NCBI GenBank assembly: GCA_007695045.1
Contig: REEP01000049.1
Location: 1-46,925, forward strand
Source: Rhodospirillales bacterium
Lineage (GTDB): Bacteria; Pseudomonadota; Alphaproteobacteria; Rhodospirillales; Defluviicoccaceae
Direction: 5' to 3'
Length of the DNA: 46,925 nucleotides
In this document: positions 36,266-45,273 of the stretch, in pieces
Layout: each line of letters opens with the position of its first letter
Numbering within the stretch: the first letter of the stretch is position 1
The notes under the pieces: generated by a model
Told to the model about the DNA's origin: nothing
The model's input: the letters and a program-made list of their open reading frames with translations, nothing else
The model's database searches: none
Position numbers and translations under genes: made by a program

Positions 36266-37084
36266 ATGAAGTGGCTTTTTACCGCCGCAGTCGCCGCCGT
36301 GGTGGCTGTCGGCCTTTCGGCCTGCGAGACTCGGCCGCTGGATGAGGCGCGCGCGATGGCGCCGTCCGGCACCGAGTTCGATCGGGCGCTTGGCGACAAT
36401 TATGTTGCATTGTCCCAGGTGGAGTATCTTTCCGGGGATCGGCGCGACGGCGGCGCCTATGCCATGCGGGCGCAGATGGTCCGCCAGGGGCAGACGGTGT
36501 TGCCGGAGACCGTGGAGCAACGGGCCTTCATCACCGATGAGGAAGCGCCGGATCTGATGGCCGGACGCTCCCGAATGATGGCCGCCTTCGATCAGGGCGG
36601 GCGGACCTCGGCTCCGCGCGACGCGGCCAATGCCCAGGCCCTGTTCGACTGCTGGCAGGAGCAGACCGCCGAAGGCATTCAGCCGGACCACATCGCGGCG
36701 TGCCGTGACGGGTTCTTCCTGGCGCTGGAGAAAGTGGAGGCGAGCCTGATGCCGGCTGCCTTCCTTGTTTTCTTCGACTTCGACCGGGCCGTCTTGACGC
36801 CGGAAGGTCGCCAGATCGTGCAGTCTGCGGCCTCGGCCGCGCAGCAGCGGCCGTTCGTGCGGGTCGTTGCCACCGGCCACACCGATACGTCGGGTTCGGC
36901 CGCGTACAACCTGGGGCTTTCGCAGCGGCGCGCCGATGCGGTGCGGTCTTACCTGGTGTCGCTCGGCATCCCCGCGGATCAGATCGAAACCCGGGCGCTC
37001 GGCCAGACCCAGCCGCTGGTGCCGACCGGTGACGGCGTGCGCGAGCCGCAGAACCGTCGTGTGGAGATTGATATCCAGCGTTAA
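36266..37084 (+). CDS. OmpA-family outer-membrane lipoprotein
   Basis: 272 residues. The signal has a lipobox LSAC with lipidated Cys20. A helical middle (about 40-165) contains a pair of Cys (DCWQEQ, AACRDG). The C-terminal OmpA domain (about 170-272) has FFDFDRAVLTPEGRQIV, the peptidoglycan-binding ATGHTDTSGS and NLGLSQRRADAVRSYL, ending in NRRVEIDIQR. It should tie the outer membrane to peptidoglycan. ATG 36266 has GGGAGGG upstream, better than the ATG at 36251. It is longer than Pal, and no tol genes are adjacent. Confidence 0.92.
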   Translation: MKWLFTAAVAAVVAVGLSACETRPLDEARAMAPSGTEFDRALGDNYVALSQVEYLSGDRRDGGAYAMRAQMVRQGQTVLPETVEQRAFITDEEAPDLMAGRSRMMAAFDQGGRTSAPRDAANAQALFDCWQEQTAEGIQPDHIAACRDGFFLALEKVEASLMPAAFLVFFDFDRAVLTPEGRQIVQSAASAAQQRPFVRVVATGHTDTSGSAAYNLGLSQRRADAVRSYLVSLGIPADQIETRALGQTQPLVPTGDGVREPQNRRVEIDIQR

Positions 37085-37109
37085 TCCGCGGACACGGCGG
37101 AACGAGACG

Positions 37110-37137
37110 GGGCGCCGCCTATGTGCGGCGCCCTTTT
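37110..37137. terminator. intrinsic terminator shared by the OmpA-lipoprotein gene and uvrB 3' ends
   Basis: GGGCGCCGC (37110-37118), loop CTATGT, GCGGCGCCC (37125-37133), then TTTT (37134-37137). The 9-bp perfect stem plus T-run ends the plus-strand genes. The loop contains the TAG stop codon of uvrB on the minus strand. Confidence 0.88.
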
Positions 37138-39260
37138 CCGTTGCCGCGTCGGCGCTTGGCCGGTCGCGCGGGGCGGGAACCGCCCTTGTCAAAGCCACCG
37201 CTCGGAGTGGGCGCCATCCCCGGCCGATCCAGGCCCAGTTGCTGCGCTTCCAGGCGGCGGATCTCGTCACGCAGCCGCGCCGCTTCCTCGAACTCCAGGT
37301 CGGCGGCGGCGGCGCGCATTCGTTTCTCCAACTCGGCAAGGTCCGCCGGGCCGTCCTCGCGCAGGCCCGTGGCCACGGTCACATGGTCGGCCCGTTCATA
37401 GACACTGTCCAGGACGTCGCCGATGCGCTTGCGGATGGATGCCGGGGTGATGCCGTGCGCGGCGTTGTAGGCCTGCTGCTTGTCCCGCCGCCGGTTGGTC
37501 TCCTCGATGGCGTAGGTCAGTGAATCGGTCATGCGATCGGCATACAGCAGCACCTTGCCGTCGACATTGCGGGCGGCTCGGCCGATGGTCTGGATCAGGC
37601 TGGTGCGCGAGCGCAGGTAGCCCTCCTTGTCCGCATCCAGGATGGCCACCAGGGCACACTCGGGGATGTCCAAACCTTCCCGCAACAGGTTGATGCCCAC
37701 CAGAACATCGAAGGCGCCGAGCCTGAGATCGCGGATGATCTCAATCCGTTCCAGGGTATCGATATCCGAGTGCATGTAGCGGACCCGCAGGCCCTGCTCA
37801 TGCAGATATTCAGTCAGGTCTTCGGCCATGCGCTTGGTCAGGGTGGTGACCAGCGCCCGATAGCCCTTGGCCGCCGCGGCCTTGGCCTCCGCCAGAACGT
37901 CGTCGACCTGATGCTCCACCGGCCGCACGAAGCAAGGCGGATCGATTAGCCCGGTAGGGCGCACCACCTGTTCGACGATCACCCCGCCGGTTCGCTCCAG
38001 TTCCCAGGTGCTCGGGGTGGCGGAGACGAACAGGGTCTGCGGGCGCATCGCCTCCCACTCCTGGAACTTGAGCGGGCGGTTGTCGATGCACGACGGCAGC
38101 CGGAAGCCGAACTCGGCCAGAGTGGACTTGCGGTTGTAGTCGCCCCGGTACATGCCGTTGAGCTGCGGCACCGTGACGTGGCTTTCATCGACGATCAGCA
38201 GCGCATTCTCCGGCAGGTACTCGAACAGGGTCGGCGGCGGCTCCCCGGCCCGCCGGCCGGTGAGGTAGCGGGAGTAGTTCTCGATGCCGTTGCACATGCC
38301 GGCGGTCTCCAGCATCTCCAGGTCGAGCCGGGTGCGTTCCTCCAGACGCTGCGCTTCCAGAAGCTTGCCCTGGCTCCGGAACTCCTCCAGGCGCTCGGTC
38401 AGCTCCGCCTTGATGCGCGGGATCGCCTGCTGCAGGGTCGGCCGCGGCGTCACGTAATGACTGTTGGGGTAGACGGTGATCCCGGTGAGCGCCGCCGACT
38501 TCTCGCCGGTGAGGGGATCGACCTCCCAGATGCCGTCGATCTCGTCCCCGAACAGCGAAATGCGCCAGGCGGCGTCCTCGTAGTGGGAGGGAAAGATTTC
38601 CACCACGTCGCCGCGGACCCGCACCGCGCCGCGGACGAAGTTGGCATCGTTGCGTCGGTATTGCAGTTCAATCAGCCGCTTCAACAGGGCGGTGCGGTCG
38701 ATCCGTTGCCCGGCCTGGAGCTGGAGCACCATCTCCGCATAGGTTTCCACCGCACCGATGCCATAGATGCAGGAGACCGAGGCGACGATGATGACGTCGT
38801 TGCGCTCCAGCAGCGCCCGGGTGGCGCTGTGGCGCATGCGGTCGATCTGCTCGTTGATGGAGGCGTCTTTTTCGATGTAGGTGTCGGTGCGGGGGACGTA
38901 GGCTTCCGGCTGATAGTAGTCGTAGTAGGAAACGAAGTACTCCACGGCATTATCCGGAAAGAACGCCTTCATCTCGCCGTAAAGCTGCGCGGCCAGGGTC
39001 TTGTTCGGGGCCAGGATCAGCGCCGGTCGCTGGACGTTCTGGATGACCTGGGCCACGGTGAACGTCTTGCCGGAACCGGTGACGCCCAGAAGAACTTGGT
39101 CGCGCGCACCGGCCAGCACGCCTTCGGTGAGCTCGGCGATGGCCTGCGGCTGGTCACCCGCGGGGGCGAACTCGGAGACGAGTTGGAACCGACGCGTCGC
39201 CGGCACCGCCGGCCGCTTCTCCGGGACGAACAAAACGGGACTGGCATCAACGCTGAACAC
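37119..39260 (-). CDS. uvrB: UvrABC excision nuclease subunit B
   Basis: The damage-verifying helicase-like subunit of nucleotide excision repair, about 713 residues from GTG 39260. Seen in order: the Q-motif region [17 protein letters not shown], Walker [11 protein letters not shown], the beta-hairpin [35 protein letters not shown] and QTIGRAARN. It ends with a UvrB/UvrC domain ([24 protein letters not shown]) and a basic tail. The start is uncertain: the frame stays open upstream through two repeat arrays. A TATACA box just before the GTG could make the mRNA leaderless. Confidence 0.94.
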   Translation of the reverse strand: MFSVDASPVLFVPEKRPAVPATRRFQLVSEFAPAGDQPQAIAELTEGVLAGARDQVLLGVTGSGKTFTVAQVIQNVQRPALILAPNKTLAAQLYGEMKAFFPDNAVEYFVSYYDYYQPEAYVPRTDTYIEKDASINEQIDRMRHSATRALLERNDVIIVASVSCIYGIGAVETYAEMVLQLQAGQRIDRTALLKRLIELQYRRNDANFVRGAVRVRGDVVEIFPSHYEDAAWRISLFGDEIDGIWEVDPLTGEKSAALTGITVYPNSHYVTPRPTLQQAIPRIKAELTERLEEFRSQGKLLEAQRLEERTRLDLEMLETAGMCNGIENYSRYLTGRRAGEPPPTLFEYLPENALLIVDESHVTVPQLNGMYRGDYNRKSTLAEFGFRLPSCIDNRPLKFQEWEAMRPQTLFVSATPSTWELERTGGVIVEQVVRPTGLIDPPCFVRPVEHQVDDVLAEAKAAAAKGYRALVTTLTKRMAEDLTEYLHEQGLRVRYMHSDIDTLERIEIIRDLRLGAFDVLVGINLLREGLDIPECALVAILDADKEGYLRSRTSLIQTIGRAARNVDGKVLLYADRMTDSLTYAIEETNRRRDKQQAYNAAHGITPASIRKRIGDVLDSVYERADHVTVATGLREDGPADLAELEKRMRAAAADLEFEEAARLRDEIRRLEAQQLGLDRPGMAPTPSGGFDKGGSRPARPAKRRRGNGKGRRT

Positions 39261-39303
39261 GTCCTCATGTATAGGCAGGAATGGGCCACGAGACCAGCGC
39301 CTC

Positions 39304-39369
39304 ACCGGCACCCCACCGGCACCCCACCGGCACCCCACCGGCACCCCACCGGCACCCCACCGGCACCAT
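39304..39369. repeat. 11-bp tandem repeat upstream of uvrB
   Basis: ACCGGCACCCC is repeated five times exactly from 39304 to 39358, with a sixth copy whose last two bases differ (39359-39369). The period of 11 is not a multiple of three, so length changes would shift any frame through it. It lies about 45 bp upstream of the preferred uvrB start. Confidence 0.92.
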
Positions 39370-39431
39370 TGTGTCGGCACCATCTCCTTCAGCACCACGC
39401 GGTCGCCGGGCGCCGCGGCCTGCCAAGCGCT

Positions 39432-39479
39432 CCGGGCCTTCATCCGGGCCTTCATCCGGGCCTTCATCCGGGCCTTCAT
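39432..39479. repeat. 12-bp tandem repeat upstream of uvrB, four exact copies
   Basis: CCGGGCCTTCAT is repeated at 39432, 39444, 39456 and 39468. On the minus strand, in the frame continuous with uvrB, it reads Met-Lys-Ala-Arg four times, so each copy supplies an ATG. It is separated from the 11-bp array by about 60 bp. Confidence 0.92.
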
Positions 39480-39579
39480 AAAGACTACGGCCGTCCTGGC
39501 ACGCCATCCCGAACCGGGCCGGTCAGATGGTCGCGAACCCGGACCTCTCCCGTATCCCCGACGATATCCCAGCCCGGCC

Positions 39580-39609
39580 TTGCCCATGGGGGCATCCCGG
39601 GCCTATATT
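39580..39609 (+). promoter_or_regulatory. sigma-70 promoter of ssrA
   Basis: TTGCCC (39580-39585), 18-bp spacer, TATATT (39604-39609). The -10 box is unusually good for this GC-rich genome and would start transcription near 39616, just ahead of the tmRNA acceptor piece. Confidence 0.65.
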
Positions 39610-39615
39610 GCGGGT

Positions 39616-39900
39616 GTCGGGTGACCGACTATGGCGATAAACGCTGTTCGGAATAAGCGTAGCGGACCCGGGGGCAGTACCCGGCGCCTCCACCAACTTT
39701 CTGAACCCGCCGTGGCGGGCCTCATGGGGGCGAACCAGGATCGACGCGCGTGGTAAAGGTGCAGTTTTCGCCCGGCATGGTACCGCCGTTATCGGGCCAA
39801 TCTGATAGATGCCAACGACAATGAGGCATATGCTCTGGCCGCTTAAGGCTTGAGCGGGGTTCGGGAGGCACCTGGCAACAGAAGCCTCCCACCCGGCCCC
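39616..39900 (+). ncRNA. ssrA: transfer-messenger RNA, circularly permuted two-piece form
   Basis: tmRNA rescues stalled ribosomes and tags the unfinished protein. The acceptor piece comes first and ends in the tRNA-like T arm (CCGGG-GGCAGTA-CCCGG) and CGCCTCC-A-CCA at 39685-39695. A 30-nt intervening segment (39696-39725) is removed. The coding piece starts with GGGGGCG (39726-39732), which pairs with CGCCTCC. The tag reading frame (39811-39846) encodes ANDNEAYALAA and TAA, the normal alphaproteobacterial degradation tag. A GGGAGGC/GCCTCCC helix follows. The outer ends are estimated from the promoter and last stem, good to about 15 nt. This permuted form is typical of alphaproteobacteria. 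Confidence 0.93.
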
Positions 39901-39950
39901 GAGACGCCGGAGAGCAGCCGCGATCAACCGCCAGCAAGGCCCGGTGACGG

Positions 39951-40418
39951 ATGACGACGGACGCGCTTCCCTACGAACACTGGATCGACGAGGCCCTTCG
40001 GGTCGTCATCCGCCGCGCCCTGGCGCACATGGCCGAACACGGCCTGCCCGGCACCCATCACTTCTATCTCACCTTTCGCACCGATGCGGAGGGGGTGGTG
40101 CTGTCGCCGCGCCTCCGCGCCCAGCACAAGGAGGAGATGACGGTCGTCATCCAGCACCAGTTCTGGGATCCCGTGGTCGATGACGAGGCACTGTCCATCA
40201 CCCTCAAGTTCGGTGGCCGCAAGGAACGGTTGCGCATGCCCTTCGCGGCGTTGACTGCGTTCGCGGACCCTTCCGTCAACTTCGGCCTGCAGTTCCGCAA
40301 ACCCGCGTCCGACGAACCGACGGCTGACGAGGCGTCGCTGCCCCCACCGGACGCGCCGGCGGAGGCCGACCGCGGCTCCGGGGAAGTCATCGCCCTCGAC
40401 ACCTTCCGCAAGAAGTAA
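39951..40418 (+). CDS. sspB: SspB, ClpXP adaptor for tmRNA-tagged proteins
   Basis: 155 residues of the alphaproteobacterial SspB family. The folded domain (about 5-120; [43 protein letters not shown]) binds the tag. A Pro/Ala-rich linker leads to a short C-terminal ClpX-binding motif [11 protein letters not shown]. It delivers proteins marked by ssrA to ClpXP. The gene begins about 50 bp after the tmRNA, which supports the role. ATG 39951 is the only good start. Confidence 0.9.
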   Translation: MTTDALPYEHWIDEALRVVIRRALAHMAEHGLPGTHHFYLTFRTDAEGVVLSPRLRAQHKEEMTVVIQHQFWDPVVDDEALSITLKFGGRKERLRMPFAALTAFADPSVNFGLQFRKPASDEPTADEASLPPPDAPAEADRGSGEVIALDTFRKK

Positions 40419-40501
40419 CACGCTGGCGACGCGGCGGCCCGCCTGCTAAAAGCCGATCCTGGCCAAGACGTGCTCATACAGACGCTTGCGAGGGATGGCT
40501 C

Positions 40502-42130
40502 ATGAACGATTACGTGCATCACGACATGTTTCCGCTGGGGGCAGACACCACCCCCTACAAGTGCCTGACCGCCGATTACGTCAGCGTCGGGCAGTTCGAG
40601 GGGCGGGACGTCCTCAAGGTGGATCCGGAAGCGTTGGTGTTGCTGGCCGACCAGGCCATGCGGGATTGCCAGCACCTGTTGCGCCCCGGTCATCTGGCCC
40701 AGCTGCGCCGCATCATCGATGACCCGGAAGCCTCCGCCAACGACCGCTTCGTCGCGCTCGAGCTCCTGAAGAACGCCAACATTTCGGCCGCCGGCCTCCT
40801 GCCGATGTGTCAGGATACCGGCACCGCCATCGTCATGGGCAAGAAGGGCCAGGACGTCTGGACGGGCGGCAATGACGAGGCGGCGCTGTCCCAGGGTATC
40901 CTCAAGGCATACCTGGAGACCAACCTGCGCTATTCGCAGGTGTCCGCCGTCGACATGTACAACGAGACCAATACGGGCAACAACCTGCCGGCGCAGATCG
41001 ATATCTACGCCGACAAGGGCGGCGCCTACAAGTTCATGTTCATGGCCAAGGGTGGCGGCTCCGCCAACAAGACGTTCCTGTATCAGGAGACGAAGGCCCT
41101 CTTGAACCCCACCAGGCTCCGCGCCTTCCTGGATGAGAAGATCCGCACCCTCGGAACCGCCGCCTGCCCGCCCTACCACCTCGCCATCGTCATCGGCGGC
41201 ACCTCGGCGGAGCTCACCTTGAAGACCGTCAAGCTTGCCTCGGCCCGCTACCTGGATGCGCTGCCCACGTCGGGCGGCGATTACGGCCAAGCGTTCCGCG
41301 ATGTCGCCATGGAGGCGGAGGTGCTGAAGATGACCCAGGACATGGGCATCGGCGCCCAGTTCGGCGGCAAGTACTTCTGCCACGACGTGCGGGTGATCCG
41401 ACTGCCCCGGCACGGCGCTTCCTGCCCTGTCGGCATCGGCGTCTCCTGCTCCGCCGACCGCCAGATCCTGGCCAAGATCACCCGGGACGGCGTGTTCCTG
41501 GAGCAGCTGGAGGCCGATCCCGCCAAGTACCTGCCGGACGTCGCGCAGTCGGACCTGTCCGCCGACGTGGTCAGCATCGACCTGACCCGGCCGATGGCGG
41601 AGATCCGAGCCACCCTCAGCCGGTATCCGATCCGCACCCGGCTGTCGCTGTCCGGGCCGATGATCGTGGCCCGGGACATCGCCCATGCCAAGCTGAAGGA
41701 ACAGCTCGACCGGGGCGAGGACCTGCCGCAGTACTTCAAGGACCTCTGCGTCTATTACGCCGGCCCGGCCAAGACGCCGGAGGGTATGCCGTCCGGTTCG
41801 TTCGGGCCCACCACCGCCGGGCGCATGGACGCCTACGTCGATCAGTTCCAGGCCGCCGGCGGCAGCATGGTGATGCTGGCCAAGGGCAACCGCTCTCAGC
41901 AGGTGACCGCGGCCTGCCACAAGCACGGCGGTTTCTATCTCGGCTCCATCGGCGGGCCGGCGGCGCGCCTGGCCCAGGACTGCATCCGCAAGGTGGAGTG
42001 CGTGGCCTTCCCGGAACTGGGGATGGAGGCGATCTGGCGGATCGAGGTGGAGGATTTCCCGGCGTTCATCGTCGTCGACGACAAGGGCAACGATTTCTTC
42101 GCCGAGTTCCTCAAGCCCAAGGCCGCCTGA
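40502..42130 (+). CDS. fumA: class I fumarate hydratase (iron-sulfur, FumA/FumB type)
   Basis: Interconverts fumarate and malate in the TCA cycle with an oxygen-labile [4Fe-4S] cluster. 542 residues, the fused alpha-beta form. Seen: the cluster region [56 protein letters not shown] and, in the C-terminal swivelling domain, [20 protein letters not shown] with [11 protein letters not shown] 40502 follows GAGGGA. Confidence 0.95.
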   Translation: MNDYVHHDMFPLGADTTPYKCLTADYVSVGQFEGRDVLKVDPEALVLLADQAMRDCQHLLRPGHLAQLRRIIDDPEASANDRFVALELLKNANISAAGLLPMCQDTGTAIVMGKKGQDVWTGGNDEAALSQGILKAYLETNLRYSQVSAVDMYNETNTGNNLPAQIDIYADKGGAYKFMFMAKGGGSANKTFLYQETKALLNPTRLRAFLDEKIRTLGTAACPPYHLAIVIGGTSAELTLKTVKLASARYLDALPTSGGDYGQAFRDVAMEAEVLKMTQDMGIGAQFGGKYFCHDVRVIRLPRHGASCPVGIGVSCSADRQILAKITRDGVFLEQLEADPAKYLPDVAQSDLSADVVSIDLTRPMAEIRATLSRYPIRTRLSLSGPMIVARDIAHAKLKEQLDRGEDLPQYFKDLCVYYAGPAKTPEGMPSGSFGPTTAGRMDAYVDQFQAAGGSMVMLAKGNRSQQVTAACHKHGGFYLGSIGGPAARLAQDCIRKVECVAFPELGMEAIWRIEVEDFPAFIVVDDKGNDFFAEFLKPKAA

Positions 42131-42152
42131 GCCACGGTCCCGCGGCCGACGG

Positions 42153-42806
42153 GTGCCGCCGGCGCGGTATGGGGCGGCGCGGCTGACGGACGGGCCGGCC
42201 ACCGCCCCGCTCACCCTCATCCTGGCCCACGGTGCCGGTGCGCCCATGGACAGCCCGTTCATGACGGCGCTGGCGGCGGGGATCGCCCGGCATGGCGTCC
42301 GGGTGGTGCGATTCGAGTTTCCCTACATGGCGGCCGTGCGCCGGGACGGCCGCCGCCGCCCGCCGGATCGGGCCCCGGTACTGCTGGACGCCTGGAAAGG
42401 GGTGGTGGCGGACGTCTCCGCCGCGGCCGATCCCGGCGCTGTCGCCATCGGCGGCAAGTCGCTCGGCGGGCGCATCGCCAGCATGGCGGCGGATGATCTG
42501 GGCGTTCTGGCCTGCGTCTGCTTCGGCTACCCGTTCCACCCGCCCGGCCGGCCGGAAAACACCCGAACAGCGCATCTGGCGACACTCTGCACCCCCACCC
42601 TGATTCTCCAGGGAACCCGCGACCCGTTCGGCACTCCCGAGGAAGTGGCGGGCTACACCCTGTCCGCCGCGGTGCGGCTCCACTGGCTCGAAGCCGGCGA
42701 TCACGGCTTCGCCACGCCCGCCCGCCATCCGCGCACGAGCGAGGACAACATGACCGAGGCGATCGCGGCGGCCGCAGCCTTCCTGGCCACGACCCGTCGG
42801 CCGTAG
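42153..42806 (+). CDS. alpha/beta-fold hydrolase (TEX30/KANL3-like family)
   Basis: 217 residues from GTG 42153. Family features: LILAHGAGAPMDSPFM (oxyanion region), the nucleophile elbow GGKSLGGRIAS with Ser at its centre, LILQGTRDPFGTPEE around the acidic residue and the catalytic His in GDHGF. The true substrate is unknown; distant homologues include dienelactone-type hydrolases. It is 22 bp after fumA. The ribosome site is weak, and the start could be later. Confidence 0.85.
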   Translation: MPPARYGAARLTDGPATAPLTLILAHGAGAPMDSPFMTALAAGIARHGVRVVRFEFPYMAAVRRDGRRRPPDRAPVLLDAWKGVVADVSAAADPGAVAIGGKSLGGRIASMAADDLGVLACVCFGYPFHPPGRPENTRTAHLATLCTPTLILQGTRDPFGTPEEVAGYTLSAAVRLHWLEAGDHGFATPARHPRTSEDNMTEAIAAAAAFLATTRRP

Positions 42807-42900
42807 GGCGCCTTGAAGCGACGCGCGATCCGACGCATGACCGGCGCAGGCCGGGAAAGACGACGGCACGGCGATGGATGATCCGGCTGCATCCTGGCCA

Positions 42901-42939
42901 GAGACAACTTTCTGAGGCAACACTCTGAGACAACCTTCT
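42901..42939. repeat. three 13-bp imperfect tandem repeats before the leuB promoter
   Basis: GAGACAACTTTCT, GAGGCAACACTCT and GAGACAACCTTCT follow one another without gaps. The last ends at the -35 box, so this may be an activator-binding array. Confidence 0.7.
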
Positions 42940-42967
42940 TGACCGGCGTATTGCCTCAATCGACAAT
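42939..42967 (+). promoter_or_regulatory. sigma-70 promoter candidate of leuB
   Basis: TTGACC (42939-42944), 17-bp spacer, GACAAT (42962-42967). Five and four of six matches to consensus. It should start near 42974. Confidence 0.55.
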
Positions 42968-43110
42968 CTGCCGCATCAACGGTGGTCGCGGTCTGGTGCG
43001 GTGTTGGATGAGCGGAGGCTGATCTGGCATGGCGCGGAGCCGGCCCGGTTGTGTCGGTCCGTCCGACCAACCCGTCCATCCAAAACATGAAGGGTACAGG
43101 GGCTCGACCG

Positions 43111-44220
43111 ATGCCTGAGACCAGGACACTGCTGCTGCTGCCGGGAGACGGCATCGGGCCGGAAGTGATGGCGGAGGTCCGCCGCGTCATCGACTGGCTC
43201 GCCCGGCGCCGCAACCTTGAGTTTGACCTGAGCGAAGGTCTTGTGGGTGGTGCCGCCATCGACGCTCACGGAACGCCCCTCGCAGATGCCACCATGGTAG
43301 AGGCATTGGCCGCCGATGCCGTGCTGTTGGGAGCGGTTGGCGGCCCCAAGTGGGACGACCTGCCGTTCGCGATCAAGCCGGAACGGGGCCTGCTCCGGCT
43401 CCGCAAGGAGATGGCCCTGTTCGCCAACCTGCGGCCGGCGATGGTGTTCCCAGCCCTGATCGGGGCCTCCACGCTGAGGCCTGAGGTGGTGTCGGGGCTC
43501 GACATCCTGATCGTGCGGGAACTCACGGGGGGCGTCTATTTCGGCGAACCCAAGGGCATCGAGACCTTGCCGGACGGCAGCCGCCGCGGCGTCAACACCC
43601 AGGTCTATACCACCGAGGAGATCCGCCGGGTCGCCCGGGTGGCATTCGAACTGGCCGGTCGCCGTCGCGGCCACGTGTGCTCAGTGGACAAGGCCAACGT
43701 CATGGAGAGCGGCGTGCTCTGGCGGGAGGAGGTGCAGCGTCTGCACGACGAGGTATTCCCGGACGTGACGCTCACCCACATGTACGCCGACAACTGCGCC
43801 ATGCAGCTGGTGCGTCATCCATCTCAGTTCGATGTCATCGTGACCGACAACCTGTTCGGCGACATGCTGTCGGACGAGGCCGCGATGCTCACCGGGTCTC
43901 TCGGCATGCTGCCATCGGCCTCGCTGGGGGCTGCCGATGCGTCGGGGCGCCGCCGGGCGCTGTACGAACCGGTGCACGGCAGCGCTCCGGATATCGCCGG
44001 CAAGGGGCTCGCCAACCCGCTGGCCATGCTGCTCAGTTTCGCCATGTGCCTGCGCTACTCGTTCGCTTTGGCTGCCGAGGCAGAGTTGCTCGAAGCGGCC
44101 GTGGCGAGCGTGCTGGACGGCGGCCTGCGGACCGCTGACATCATGGAAAACGGGAAGGCCCGGGTGTCCACCCGGGTGATGGGGGAAGCGGTCACGGCCG
44201 CGCTCGGCAAGCTGGCATAA
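43111..44220 (+). CDS. leuB: 3-isopropylmalate dehydrogenase
   Basis: Third step of leucine synthesis: NAD-dependent oxidative decarboxylation of 3-isopropylmalate. 369 residues from ATG 43111, a normal length. Signature segments are [11 protein letters not shown], the [15 protein letters not shown] substrate-binding region, [11 protein letters not shown] and [20 protein letters not shown]. An ATG at 43087 would add eight residues. leuC and leuD are not in the window. Confidence 0.96.
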   Translation: MPETRTLLLLPGDGIGPEVMAEVRRVIDWLARRRNLEFDLSEGLVGGAAIDAHGTPLADATMVEALAADAVLLGAVGGPKWDDLPFAIKPERGLLRLRKEMALFANLRPAMVFPALIGASTLRPEVVSGLDILIVRELTGGVYFGEPKGIETLPDGSRRGVNTQVYTTEEIRRVARVAFELAGRRRGHVCSVDKANVMESGVLWREEVQRLHDEVFPDVTLTHMYADNCAMQLVRHPSQFDVIVTDNLFGDMLSDEAAMLTGSLGMLPSASLGAADASGRRRALYEPVHGSAPDIAGKGLANPLAMLLSFAMCLRYSFALAAEAELLEAAVASVLDGGLRTADIMENGKARVSTRVMGEAVTAALGKLA

Positions 44221-44267
44221 GCCAGTGAGGGGGGGTGAGGTCGGCAATCCGGCTCCCCCAACGGACG

Positions 44268-44293
44268 ACGGCGGCTCCCGCGGGAGCCGCCGT
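44268..44293. terminator. 26-bp perfect palindrome between convergent leuB and SDR genes
   Basis: ACGGCGGCTCCCG is directly followed by its reverse complement. It lies 47 bp after leuB and 49 bp from the end of the opposing gene. It could form a long hairpin on either transcript. No T-run follows. Confidence 0.55.
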
Positions 44294-44342
44294 GGCATGA
44301 TCTTCCGATCTCGGGCGTTTTGCCCGGCCCATGAGCCGGTCG

Positions 44343-45098
44343 TCAGCCCATGCGCAAAGCGCCATCGACACGGATGACGTCGCCATTGAGATACACATTA
44401 TCGCAGATGTGCATCACCAGCTTGGCGTATTCGTTCGGATCGCCCAGGCGCGGCGGGAACGGCACGGTGGCCGCCAGCGACTTCTGCACCTCGTCCGGCA
44501 GGCCGGCCATCATCGGCGTGCCGAAGATGCCGGGCGCGATGCAAACCACGCGCACGCCGGTCTTTGAGAACTCACGTGCCGCCGGCAGGGTGAGCGCCAC
44601 CACGCCGCCCTTGGAAGAGGCGTAGGCCGCCTGGCCCACCTGACCCTCGAACGCGGCAATGGAAGCGGTGTTGATGATCACCCCGCGCTCGCCGGTGGCC
44701 ATCGGCTCCGCCTCCAGCATGTCGGCCGCAGCCAAGCGCATCACATTGAAGGTGCCGACCAGGTTGACCTGGACCACCTTGTTGTACTGCGCCAGTGGGT
44801 GCGGTCCCTTCTTGCCGACGATCTTGATCGGCGGAGCCACGCCGGCGCACTGCACGACGATGCGCGCGACGCCGTGTGCTTCCTTGGCCTTGGCGATGGC
44901 CGCCTGGGTGGAAGCATCGTCGGCCACGTCGCAGATGCAGGCGATGCCGCCGATGTCGCCGGCGACGCGGCTGGCGGCCTCTTCGGCCATGTCGAACACG
45001 GCGACCTTGGCGCCGGCCGCTGCCAGTGCCCGTGCCGTGGCTTCACCGAGGCCGGAGCCGCCGCCGGTGATGATTGCCCCTAGTCCGTTTACGTCCAT
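44343..45098 (-). CDS. short-chain dehydrogenase, 3-hydroxyacyl-CoA dehydrogenase type 2-like
   Basis: 251 residues with the classical SDR pattern: TGGGSGLGEATAR cofactor loop, Asp in VFDMAEE (NAD preference), active-site INTASIAAFEG, and YASSK (Tyr and Lys). The C-terminal PGIFGTPMMAGLP and VPFPPRLGDPNEYA match the HSD17B10-like branch that oxidises 3-hydroxy(-2-methyl)acyl-CoA. ATG 45098 has AAGGGG upstream. It lies downstream of the thiolase gene on the same strand, so the pair could handle 3-hydroxyacyl-CoA to acetyl-CoA steps. Confidence 0.88.
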   Translation of the reverse strand: MDVNGLGAIITGGGSGLGEATARALAAAGAKVAVFDMAEEAASRVAGDIGGIACICDVADDASTQAAIAKAKEAHGVARIVVQCAGVAPPIKIVGKKGPHPLAQYNKVVQVNLVGTFNVMRLAAADMLEAEPMATGERGVIINTASIAAFEGQVGQAAYASSKGGVVALTLPAAREFSKTGVRVVCIAPGIFGTPMMAGLPDEVQKSLAATVPFPPRLGDPNEYAKLVMHICDNVYLNGDVIRVDGALRMG

Positions 45099-45167
45099 AA
45101 CGTTTCCCCTTGTACTCCCCTGGAATGGTCGATCGAACATCGACGGGAAAGCGCCACCACCCGAAGC

Positions 45168-45245
45168 CCCGTCCTGAGGCGACGTCCACAGGACGGGACG
45201 GGATGGATGACGGACGACACCGAGTGGGCTCCGCTGCTGGAGCCC
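45168..45245 (-). other. two hairpins between the thiolase and SDR genes
   Basis: CCCGTCCTG/CAGGACGGG (45168-45197, 9-bp stem) and GGGCTCC-GCTGCT-GGAGCCC (45226-45245, 7-bp stem). The second is about 30 bp after the thiolase stop in transcript direction. Neither has a T-run; they may act as weak terminators or message-processing sites that set the ratio of the two gene products. Confidence 0.45.
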
Positions 45246-45273
45246 CAAGACCCCGTCCGCACGCGATCGTGGT

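Larger units (their letters stand above)
42807..43110 (+). other. leader region of leuB with repeats and promoter
   Basis: 304 bp with no gene. It contains three imperfect 13-bp repeats (42901-42939), a sigma-70-like promoter directly after them, and about 137 nt of leader before leuB. No leucine-rich leader peptide or terminator hairpin typical of attenuation was seen. Confidence 0.55.

Noticed and set aside
39304-39479. CRISPR array
   Set aside because: Repeat units are 11 and 12 bp with no spacers, so these are simple tandem repeats.
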